This document shows, piece by piece, positions 7,062 through 13,267 of a DNA stretch of 15,110 nt (its first letter is position 1; the number at the start of each line of letters is the position of its first letter). Position numbers and translations under genes: made by a program. This DNA comes from Gaoshiqia sp050298035 (lineage in GTDB: Bacteria > Bacteroidota > Bacteroidia > Bacteroidales > Prolixibacteraceae). Under the pieces are notes generated by a model that worked only from the letters and a program-made list of their open reading frames with translations, ran no database searches and had not been told where the DNA came from. Where the stretch lies: positions 1-15,110 of the forward strand of contig JBNKTK010000097.1 of assembly GCA_050298035.1 (NCBI GenBank), read 5' to 3'.

Positions 7062-8891
7062 ATGATGAGCGCTACAAGACAAGAACGACAAATGGAACGA
7101 TCAGGCGAAAATAAATTGGCAATCGCCGTACTTCCGTTTGTGAATATGAGTAGCAGCGAGGATATTGAATACTTCAGTGATGGCATTACCGAAGAAATCA
7201 TTAATGCGCTGGCCGGGATTCAGCAGCTGAAAGTCACTTCACGAACATCTTCCTTTTTCTTCAAAAACAAACATGTTCCTATCAGGCAAATTGCCAACGA
7301 ATTGAATGTAACCGCCATTCTGGAAGGAAGCGTCCGTCTGGCAGCCAAAACGGTTCGGATTACTGCTCAGTTGATTCATGCTGAGGAAGATTTTCATTTT
7401 TGGTCGGAAACATGGGATCGGAAGCTGGAGAATATCTTCGAAATTCAGGACGAAATTAGCTTGTTGATTGCGGATAAACTCAGGGAGCAATATGGCCATT
7501 TTGAAATTCAGGATCACTTGGTTGAAAAGAAAACGGAGAGCCTTGATGCTTATGAATATTCGTTGAAAGCCCGCTATCATTTTAATAAGTGGAATCCGGT
7601 AGATGCCCGCAAAGCCATCGAATTCTATGAAAAAGCCATTGCGATCGACCCAAACCATACCGATTCCTATATTGGCCTGGCAGATGCCTACAGTTTTTTT
7701 GCTGTCACGGAATTGATGCCGCGCGAAGAGGCTTGGACGAAATCACGGGACTATACAAACAAAGCGTATTCACTGAACCCGGAGAATGCCGGTGTGCATT
7801 ACCTGTTGGCCAATGTTTCTTTTTTTTACGATGCCGATTTTCAGGAAGCTGTAAAGCATACACTGCGCTCTATTGAATTGAAGCCAAATTATCCTGAAGC
7901 GCAGCAGTTTATGACATTGATGTATATTATTTCCGGCGAAAGGGACAAAGCGAAACAGCATCTGGAAGTGGCGCACAGCATCGACCCGCTTTCGCAGGAA
8001 ACCTTATTTTACCGGGCATATTATCATTATCGGTTTGAAAATTATTCGGAAGCTTTGAATTTGCTGGACGAATGTCTCAGGAAAAATCCCAATAATATTC
8101 CGGCTTACATCGTGCGTAGTTATTGCCTGCTGAAAATAGGACAATATGACGAGGCAATCAGTTTCCTGGGGAAAATGCCAAAAGAAATCGTTGTTCCCGA
8201 TGAACGTTTGGGGACGGTTTGCCTGGCTCACATCCTTAAAAAGGACAAAGCAGAAACTGAGAAATATTTTACCCGGTTACTGACTGAAGCTCAAAAACCG
8301 ACTTCCTTTCAGGCACATTCATACCTGTATTTGGCCTATGCTAACATGGGCAAGGCCGATGAAGCATTTGCCTGGCTGGACGAAGCCATCAAGCTGAAGT
8401 CATCGGTTTTATTGCTAAGTTATACCGATCCTTTGGCAAACGGATTGAAAAGTGATTCGCGTTACGATTCCTATAAAAATCAACTTTATCAACTCCCGGA
8501 AAATAACGTTGATTCATCGCAAGAAAAACCACCGCTTTTGGATGCTGAAACGGCGGATGCTTATGTGGAGAATTTAGTCCGTTTTATCAGCGAAGAAGAA
8601 CCGTTTCTTATTCCGAACCTTTCGCTTCGGATGTTGGCCAACCAGGTAGAAATCCACCCGAACAAATTATCGTGGCTGCTCAACGAACGCATGGGTAAAA
8701 ACTTTAACGAGTTTATCAATCATTACCGCATCGAATATTTTAAACAACTGGCACTCAACCCGGAGAATAGCCATATTTCATTGATTGGCCTGGCTTACGA
8801 AAGTGGTTTTAATTCGAAAACCGTGTTCAATACTTATTTCAAAAAGGAAACAGGAGTGACACCAAAAGAGTTTTTGAAACAAAACCATTAA
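7062..8891 (+). CDS. TolB_N/FlgO-like - TPR - AraC-type HTH transcriptional regulator
   Basis: The protein has 609 residues. An N-terminal TolB_N/FlgO-like domain (about 17-145) starts at KLAIAVLPFVNMSS and includes YFSDGITEEIINAL, ILEGSVR and ITAQLIHAEEDFHFWSETWDR. This domain is common next to TPRs in Bacteroidota regulators and adenylate-cyclase-like proteins. TPR repeats follow across about 150-470 (for example ARKAIEFYEKAIAIDPNH and YSEALNLLDECLRKNPNN), a surface for a peptide or protein partner. A C-terminal AraC-type double helix-turn-helix spans about 515-609, with the second HTH matching the family signature (ISLIGLAYESGFNSKTVFN, then a GVTPKEF ending). There is no signal peptide or membrane segment, so it should act in the cytosol. 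ATGs at 7065 and 7092 are alternative starts. It sits between genes whose upstream regions share one palindrome-derived element, which makes it the prime but unproven candidate regulator of them. The ligand is unknown. Confidence 0.88.
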   Translation: MMSATRQERQMERSGENKLAIAVLPFVNMSSSEDIEYFSDGITEEIINALAGIQQLKVTSRTSSFFFKNKHVPIRQIANELNVTAILEGSVRLAAKTVRITAQLIHAEEDFHFWSETWDRKLENIFEIQDEISLLIADKLREQYGHFEIQDHLVEKKTESLDAYEYSLKARYHFNKWNPVDARKAIEFYEKAIAIDPNHTDSYIGLADAYSFFAVTELMPREEAWTKSRDYTNKAYSLNPENAGVHYLLANVSFFYDADFQEAVKHTLRSIELKPNYPEAQQFMTLMYIISGERDKAKQHLEVAHSIDPLSQETLFYRAYYHYRFENYSEALNLLDECLRKNPNNIPAYIVRSYCLLKIGQYDEAISFLGKMPKEIVVPDERLGTVCLAHILKKDKAETEKYFTRLLTEAQKPTSFQAHSYLYLAYANMGKADEAFAWLDEAIKLKSSVLLLSYTDPLANGLKSDSRYDSYKNQLYQLPENNVDSSQEKPPLLDAETADAYVENLVRFISEEEPFLIPNLSLRMLANQVEIHPNKLSWLLNERMGKNFNEFINHYRIEYFKQLALNPENSHISLIGLAYESGFNSKTVFNTYFKKETGVTPKEFLKQNH

Positions 8892-8901
8892 CAGTCTTTT
8901 G

Positions 8902-8925
8902 GGTGCGTAATTATAAATCCGAACG
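8902..8925. promoter_or_regulatory. Copy 2 of the TTATAAwTCCGAAC element
   Basis: The core TTATAA is at 8911-8916, followed by ATCCGAACG. Against copy 1 the right half has two changes in 15 and the left half is more diverged (GGTGCGTAA), giving 8 of 12 symmetric pairs. It begins 11 bp after the regulator's stop codon. It ends exactly 20 nt before a perfect TAnnTTTG box, the same spacing as copy 1. Confidence 0.6.
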
Positions 8926-8945
8926 ATTCTTTGTTCATATGCCTT

Positions 8946-8953
8946 TACATTTG
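8946..8953 (+). promoter_or_regulatory. TAnnTTTG -7 box upstream of the serine hydrolase gene
   Basis: TACATTTG matches the consensus exactly. There is no TTG at the usual -33 distance; the nearest, at 8931-8933, is only 12 nt away. As at 6251, the palindrome-type element ends where -33 contacts would lie. Transcription would begin near 8960, so nearly the whole foldback at 8966-9087 would be in the leader RNA. Confidence 0.5.
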
Positions 8954-8965
8954 TTTCACTATTTA

Positions 8966-9087
8966 GTGGCTATAAGAAAACACCAATAACTGCGTTATGC
9001 TCGTCAGGAAAATACTCACTTACACAAGTTAAACTTCGTTTTTCCTGACTTCACAAGCCTTGTTTCTGGTGTTTTTTACTACGCCAC
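8966..9087 (+). repeat. Symmetric multi-hairpin foldback element in the leader of the serine hydrolase gene
   Basis: Three paired blocks face each other: GTGGC (8966-8970) with GCCAC (9083-9087), AAAACACCA (8977-8985) with TGGTGTTTT (9067-9075), and GTCAGGAAAA (9003-9012) with TTTTCCTGAC (9040-9049). The spacers are 6/7 nt and exactly 17/17 nt. Each side and the apex also carry a small hairpin with a 3-nt loop: ATAAC-TGC-GTTAT (8986-8998), ACAA-GCC-TTGT (9053-9063) and AAGT-TAA-ACTT (9026-9036). The 9-mer CACTATTTA occurs on both flanks (8957-8965 and 9115-9123). It could be a structured 5' untranslated RNA, a remnant of a foldback or MITE-type element, or a recombination site folded as single-stranded DNA. 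The sequence does not decide between these. Confidence 0.6.
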
Positions 9088-9156
9088 TTTGAAATAACCT
9101 CGTTTTCTTAGTGACACTATTTATTGAAAATCAGAAAATGATTAAATGAATCTATT

Positions 9157-10368
9157 ATGAAAAAGGCAATTAAAATAGTATTTCTGACTCCCCTCATTTT
9201 GATAGTAGCAATCCTGGTGGTGCTATCAATCAAATATTCACCGGTATATGTTTATCGCCTGATCACCCAGAACGTAGCCGATGTTTATGACTACCAGAAA
9301 TATGAAAACCGTGTTATTGAAGGTTCAAAGGATACCTTTCAGTTTGCGAAGAAGCTGGATGAAGATTACGTTGAATCGTTGTTTTTGGACAGAGTTGAAC
9401 ATTCTGGTTTTAAAACCTTTGATGAGTGGGCGGAGAAATCACAGACCACGGCCCTGATCTTCATTCGCAAAGACACCATTTTATATGAAAAATACTTTAA
9501 CGGTTTTTCACGCGATTCCTACTTTCATTCCCAGTCGATGGCAAAATCGTTTATATCGTTTTTAATTGGGGCAGCTATTGATGACGGTTTAATCTCCGGT
9601 GTAGATGATCCGATGACAAAATATATTCCTGAACTAAAGGAGCGAAATCCGGATTTCGAAAAGATCACCATTAAAAACCTGCTAGAAATGAGGTCAGGTT
9701 TGAAATACTTTGAAGGTTATTTCCCGGGTACCCATATTCATCTTCCCTGGCACGACGAAGTTGTTGGCTATTACCATCCTAATGTGCGGAAATTGTTGTT
9801 GAATAAAGTGGGCATCGCCTCCGAACCAGGCAAATCATTTCAATATTGTAATTACAATACAAGTTACCTGGGACTGATCATCGAACGGGCAACCCATAAA
9901 ACAGTATCAATATACCTGCAGGAAAAACTGTGGTCGCTAATCATGGAATACGACGCATTATTTTCCATAGACAGTAAGAAACATGGCTTTGAATACATGC
10001 CCAGCAGACTCATTGCTCGAGCTATCGATTACGCCCGCTTTGGCCGGCTTTTTCTTTATGGGGGAAACTGGAATGGAAAGCAAATCATTTCTCAGGATTG
10101 GGCTTTGGCATCAACCAGGGAGGACAAGTCCATCCCTCGCAGCGTTTACCCGGATTGGTTGGGAAAGGGATGCAAACACACCTATTATTCGTATCAGTGG
10201 TGGGGAAACACCAATTGCGATTCTACGTTTCAGTTCGCGGCAAACGGTAACCTTGGTCAAAATATTTATGTTATTCCTGATAAGGAAATTATTATTGTGC
10301 ATTGCGGTAATTCACTGGAACATTATAATATGGATGATTTGTGGCACGTAGCGGAGCAGATTGATTAG
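9157..10368 (+). CDS. Membrane-anchored class C beta-lactamase-like serine hydrolase
   Basis: The protein has 403 residues. One N-terminal hydrophobic segment (about 7-25, after MKKAIK) acts as an uncleaved anchor or signal, placing the catalytic domain in the periplasm. The beta-lactamase/transpeptidase-like fold (serine hydrolase, Pfam Beta-lactamase type) has its SxxK motif at Ser127-Met-Ala-Lys130 (HSQSMAKS) and its YxN motif at Tyr230-Cys-Asn232 (FQYCNYNTSYLG). The third KTG/HxG-type motif is probably replaced by the region ANGNLGQNIYVIPDKE. That GxxGQ pattern is usual in the esterase or 6-aminohexanoate-hydrolase-like members rather than true antibiotic-resistance enzymes. Other fold markers are LISGVDDPMTKYIPELK, TIKNLLEMRSGL, and DYARFGRLFLYGGNWNGKQI. 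It may cleave an ester or amide, or a peptidoglycan-like peptide. A resistance role should not be assumed. It lies 265 bp after the regulator gene, has its own promoter-like region with the shared element, and is followed 219 bp later by the oxidoreductase. Confidence 0.88.
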   Translation: MKKAIKIVFLTPLILIVAILVVLSIKYSPVYVYRLITQNVADVYDYQKYENRVIEGSKDTFQFAKKLDEDYVESLFLDRVEHSGFKTFDEWAEKSQTTALIFIRKDTILYEKYFNGFSRDSYFHSQSMAKSFISFLIGAAIDDGLISGVDDPMTKYIPELKERNPDFEKITIKNLLEMRSGLKYFEGYFPGTHIHLPWHDEVVGYYHPNVRKLLLNKVGIASEPGKSFQYCNYNTSYLGLIIERATHKTVSIYLQEKLWSLIMEYDALFSIDSKKHGFEYMPSRLIARAIDYARFGRLFLYGGNWNGKQIISQDWALASTREDKSIPRSVYPDWLGKGCKHTYYSYQWWGNTNCDSTFQFAANGNLGQNIYVIPDKEIIIVHCGNSLEHYNMDDLWHVAEQID

Positions 10369-10461
10369 AAATAACTGTGTTTATTATAAAAAATTCAAAC
10401 CTTGTGACTTGACACGGGGGTTTCTTCTTTTTGCCCACCTGAGACCAAATTTATGCTTTTT

Positions 10462-10485
10462 AGCCCGAAATTATAATTCCGAACA
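10462..10485. promoter_or_regulatory. Copy 3 of the TTATAAwTCCGAAC element
   Basis: TTATAATTCCGAACA (10471-10485) is identical over 15 bases to the right half of copy 1 at 6216-6230, and the next base (T) also matches. The left half (AGCCCGAAA) is degenerate, giving 8 of 12 symmetric pairs. It lies 102 bp before the ATG of the oxidoreductase gene. Confidence 0.6.
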
Positions 10486-10526
10486 TCTGCACTGTTTTCC
10501 CGAACTTTTGCCAATCACAGCTCCAC

Positions 10527-10534
10527 TACATTTG
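10527..10534 (+). promoter_or_regulatory. TAnnTTTG -7 box upstream of the oxidoreductase operon
   Basis: TACATTTG matches the consensus and is identical to the box at 8946. TTTTG at 10506-10510, 16 nt upstream, could serve as the -33 element. The box starts 41 nt after copy 3 of the shared element, about two helical turns more than the 20 nt seen at the other two sites. A weaker box, AACTTTTG at 10503-10510, is an alternative at 17 nt. Confidence 0.45.
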
Positions 10535-10587
10535 CTTCATGATTTCATTGTAAATCAAACTTATTATTGACAATAAATGCAAGTACG

Positions 10588-11586
10588 ATGAAGAAAATGA
10601 TGAAAGCAATTGTTGCAACAGGCTACGGGGAACCAGATGTGCTGACACTACAACAAGTGCCCCGGCCAAAACCCAAGGAAAACGAGGTGTTGGTAAAAGT
10701 ACATGCTGCTTCAGTTACCACAGCCGACGGCATGATGCGAACAGGCCGACCCTATTTCGGGCGCTTGTTTACCGGATTATTAAAACCAAAACATCCGATT
10801 CCGGGAACTGCTTTTGCCGGCGTGGTGGAAGCAACAGGCAAAAATGTAACGTTATTTAAGCCCGGCGAAAGAGTGTTTGGCGAGACCACACTTGGGTTTA
10901 GCACCAATGCCGAATATTTTACGATTCCTGAAAACGGGGTAATCCTGCCTATGCCAGATAATCTGGGTTATGCCGATGGAACCACTTTTTGTGATGGACA
11001 CCTGACTTCGCTGAATTTTCTGAAAGAAATTGCTCTAATCCAATCGGGTCAAAAAGTACTCATTAATGGTGCTTCCGGTAGCCTGGGAACAGCTGCTGTA
11101 CAAATTGCCAAATACTACGGTGCCGAAGTAACAGGCGTTTGCAGCACCCGCAATGTTGGACTGGTAAAATCGCTCGGAGCCGATTTTGTTATTGATTATA
11201 CGAAGAAGGATTTTACAAAAGACGGTAAAACCTATGATTTGGTTTATGATACCATTGGGAAAAGTTCGTACCGGAGATGTAAAAACATCCTGACTGATCG
11301 TGGCATGTATTTATCCCCGGTGCTTAAGTTTTCTCTGATATTGCAAATGCTGTGGACGTCTGAATTTGCTAAAAAGAAAGCCAAATTTGCAGCTACCGGA
11401 CTTTGCAAAGATGAAGAACTTCGAAATCTTCTATTGAAATTGGTCGAACTCTTTAAAGAAGGTCGCCTGAAAACGGTTATCGACAGACAATACCCGCTTG
11501 AAAAAGTAGCCGAAGCACACACTTACATTGCCGCAGGACACAAAAAGGGGAATGTGGTCATTATTGTTCATCCCGAAAATCTGTAA
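10588..11586 (+). CDS. MDR-family NAD(P)-dependent quinone oxidoreductase / zinc-independent alcohol dehydrogenase-like
   Basis: The protein has 332 residues from the ATG at 10588 (MKKMMKAIVATGYGEPD). An in-frame TTG at 10567 would add 7 unlikely residues. The N-terminal GroES-like domain covers about 1-125 (PKENEVLVKVHAASVTTADG, PGTAFAGVVEATG, FKPGERVFG). The Rossmann fold follows, with the nucleotide-binding motif GASGSLG at 161-167, then TGVCSTRN and SLGADFVIDYT. The C-terminus has the usual DRQYPLEKVAEAHTYIAAGH and KGNVVIIV blocks. No cysteine or histidine set for catalytic or structural zinc is evident, which places it with quinone oxidoreductase-like MDR proteins. These typically use NADPH to reduce quinones or reactive enones; the actual substrate is unknown. 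It is followed after 2 bp by the DUF4386 gene, so translational coupling is likely. The upstream region carries copy 3 of the shared element. Confidence 0.88.
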   Translation: MKKMMKAIVATGYGEPDVLTLQQVPRPKPKENEVLVKVHAASVTTADGMMRTGRPYFGRLFTGLLKPKHPIPGTAFAGVVEATGKNVTLFKPGERVFGETTLGFSTNAEYFTIPENGVILPMPDNLGYADGTTFCDGHLTSLNFLKEIALIQSGQKVLINGASGSLGTAAVQIAKYYGAEVTGVCSTRNVGLVKSLGADFVIDYTKKDFTKDGKTYDLVYDTIGKSSYRRCKNILTDRGMYLSPVLKFSLILQMLWTSEFAKKKAKFAATGLCKDEELRNLLLKLVELFKEGRLKTVIDRQYPLEKVAEAHTYIAAGHKKGNVVIIVHPENL

Positions 11587-11588
11587 AA

Positions 11589-12263
11589 ATGAATACCCAA
11601 AGAAAGTCTGCTTTAATTGCCGGGACAGTGCTTATTATAATGTCTTTTTTAGCGGCATTTAGTTATGGTTATGCACATAACACCCTGGTAATTACGGGAA
11701 CTCCGGAAGCCACTTTTGACAATCTGCAATCCAATACAACACTGTATAAAACAGAGATTATTGGTTGGTTTTTTATTCTTGTATCCGATGTAATTGTTGC
11801 CTTGGCACTTTATGCCTTCTTTAAACCTGAAAACCCCAGGTTGTCATTATCAGCTGCTATTGCAAGGATTGTTTACTCTGCCATTCTGGGGATTGCAATT
11901 TATTATCTTATACAAATCAACAAAACCCCAAATGCATACAATGTATTGTCATTTCTTGCATCTTTTGAAAATGCCTGGTCGTTTGGTTTGATAATTTTTG
12001 GCATTCATTTATTTCTGCTTGGGATTCTTGTGTCCCGGTCGGGGTTTATCCATAATCTGTGGGGAATACTATTGATTTTTGCTGCCGCTTCGTACATCGC
12101 TATTCATAGTTCCAAATTGCTTTTTCCTGAATTTGAAAGCCAGCTTAAAACGGTTGAAAAAATCCTTGGTATGCCGATGGCTGTAGCAGAGATCGGTTTT
12201 GCGTTTTGGCTGATCATTCGCGGGGGAAGGAGCAAATCAATAGTTAAGATGAATCAACTTTGA
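11589..12263 (+). CDS. DUF4386 family integral membrane protein
   Basis: The protein has 224 residues and six predicted membrane helices, judged by hydrophobicity at about 8-27, 58-79, 89-108, 127-149, 156-176 and 195-212. The sequence fits the DUF4386 family: the opening RKSALIAGTVLIIMSFLAAF, the loop between helices 1 and 2, and the closing GMPMAVAEIGFAFWLIIRG. The family has no established function and no enzymatic motif is visible. The start codon lies 2 bp after the stop of the MDR oxidoreductase (TAA-AA-ATG), so the two are translated from one transcript. Its 3' end lies only 5 bp from the convergent EthD-like gene, leaving no room for separate terminators. Confidence 0.82.
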   Translation: MNTQRKSALIAGTVLIIMSFLAAFSYGYAHNTLVITGTPEATFDNLQSNTTLYKTEIIGWFFILVSDVIVALALYAFFKPENPRLSLSAAIARIVYSAILGIAIYYLIQINKTPNAYNVLSFLASFENAWSFGLIIFGIHLFLLGILVSRSGFIHNLWGILLIFAAASYIAIHSSKLLFPEFESQLKTVEKILGMPMAVAEIGFAFWLIIRGGRSKSIVKMNQL

Positions 12264-12268
12264 ATTAT

Positions 12269-12592
12269 TTACCGTGAAATTAGTACTTCATTAAATTGAA
12301 TAATCGGTTCAATGTCAGTATAATTTTTCATATCACCCTGAAGTTCTTCGGCATGGGGAGTAAAGGCCTCAATAAAACTTTCCACTGTGTCAAACAGGAA
12401 ATGACACATCGCGATGAACGGTACTTCAGTTCCAGGAACAGCACTGCCAACACCCCTTTCTACGGAGACTCCTCTAAAATCGGGGTGAGAACTCAGCAAT
12501 TTAATTGATCTCGGCATGTGGGTATTCATGTAATAGTCAAAATCGAAACGGGAGCCTGAAATGTTGGGGTAAAGAATACTGATTTTTTTCAT
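12269..12592 (-). CDS. EthD domain-containing protein
   Basis: The protein has 107 residues and no signal peptide. The sequence matches the EthD family, a dimeric ferredoxin-like alpha/beta barrel: KISILYPNISGSRFDFDYYM, then NTHMPRSIKLLSSHPD with the characteristic HMP, and AMCHFLFDTVESFIEAF ending in DMKNYTDIEPIIQFNEV. EthD is named from an ethyl tert-butyl ether degradation cluster, but most family members have no known reaction and this gene has no cytochrome P450 partner here. It lies 74 bp downstream of the Crp/Fnr gene on the same strand and is probably regulated with or by it. A TAnnTTTG box on the minus strand in that gap suggests its own promoter. It converges on the DUF4386 gene with 5 bp between the stops. 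Confidence 0.82.
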   Translation of the reverse strand: MKKISILYPNISGSRFDFDYYMNTHMPRSIKLLSSHPDFRGVSVERGVGSAVPGTEVPFIAMCHFLFDTVESFIEAFTPHAEELQGDMKNYTDIEPIIQFNEVLISR

Positions 12593-12625
12593 TTTTCATC
12601 AATTAACTGTTAAATTATTTTTTGA

Positions 12626-12633
12626 CAAAAATA
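12626..12633 (-). promoter_or_regulatory. TAnnTTTG -7 box upstream of the EthD-like gene
   Basis: Read on the minus strand the sequence is TATTTTTG, a consensus match, 33 bp before the EthD start. A TTTG lies at 12660-12663 on the same strand but 26 nt away, longer than usual. The gene may instead be transcribed with the Crp/Fnr gene. Confidence 0.35.
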
Positions 12634-12666
12634 TTCATGGTCACATTTCTTTAGCCGGACAAATGT

Positions 12667-13233
12667 CTAAAAATTGTGTTCTCCCCTTAATCTGCTTAAA
12701 TGCCTTTGGGTTATACCCAGATATGAAGCTAAGTATTGTAAAGGAATGTTTTGTATGTATTCCGGGTGCTTTTCCATTAAATCTGTATATCGCTTGATAG
12801 CAGTGTCGCTTTGAAACTGGAAGGTCCGTTTTTCCAGTTCAATGTATTGCTGTTCGGCTATAACTCTGAGAAATCTCATCCAATTCGGATTGCCATTCGC
12901 CAAATCTTCCATTACCTTTTTTTTCACAACCAACAATTCAGCAGGTGTAATTGCCTGCATATTTACAAATGAACCATGCCCCGTAATGAACGACGAATAA
13001 GCAGTCATCAAACTTCCCGGAAATTTAAGGCACGACGTAATTTCTTCTCCTTTATCTGTAACATAAAATGAACGGAAGAGACCGGATTTTATAAATGCGA
13101 TTTCATCACAAGTTTCGCCTTCTTTTATGAAAAAGTCAGATTTGCTTAATTTTTTTGGCGTAAAAAATTGAACGAAATTTTCAATTTCATCATCGGTTAA
13201 AACATTAAACGCTTTTAAAGAGGTTTTTAGCAT
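12667..13233 (-). CDS. Crp/Fnr family transcriptional regulator
   Basis: The protein has 188 residues. A cNMP_binding-type beta-roll spans about 25-115 (KLSKSDFFIKEGETCDEIAFIKSG, VTDKGEEITSCLKFPGSLMT), then the dimerisation helix (FLRVIAEQQYIELEKRTFQF) and a C-terminal HTH (about 160-185, IPLQYLASYLGITQRHLSRL). The cAMP phosphate-binding GE..L..R-(S/T) motif of true Crp is not evident and there are no Fnr-type cysteines. As in many Bacteroidota members, the ligand is unknown and may be absent. Such short regulators often control an adjacent gene, here most simply the EthD-like gene 74 bp downstream. It starts 34 bp after the stop of the SUMF1-like gene on the same strand, so read-through from that gene is possible. 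No clear TAnnTTTG box lies in that 34-bp gap. Confidence 0.88.
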   Translation of the reverse strand: MLKTSLKAFNVLTDDEIENFVQFFTPKKLSKSDFFIKEGETCDEIAFIKSGLFRSFYVTDKGEEITSCLKFPGSLMTAYSSFITGHGSFVNMQAITPAELLVVKKKVMEDLANGNPNWMRFLRVIAEQQYIELEKRTFQFQSDTAIKRYTDLMEKHPEYIQNIPLQYLASYLGITQRHLSRLRGEHNF

Positions 13234-13267
13234 TGGTATTATTTATTTTTGCTGAAAGTTTGTTGTG

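Noticed and set aside
7239..7658. Minus-strand open frame of 139 codons inside the regulator gene
   Set aside because: It is opposite the TolB_N/TPR coding sequence, low in complexity and without a family resemblance.
9157..10368. Antibiotic-resistance beta-lactamase
   Set aside because: The third catalytic motif does not match true class C enzymes, and the context shows no resistance genes; a general serine hydrolase is the safer call.
12851..12875. TGTTCGG followed by CTATAA, similar to the left half of the shared palindrome
   Set aside because: It is inside the Crp/Fnr coding sequence, the spacing to the core differs and the conserved right half TTCCGAAC is missing.
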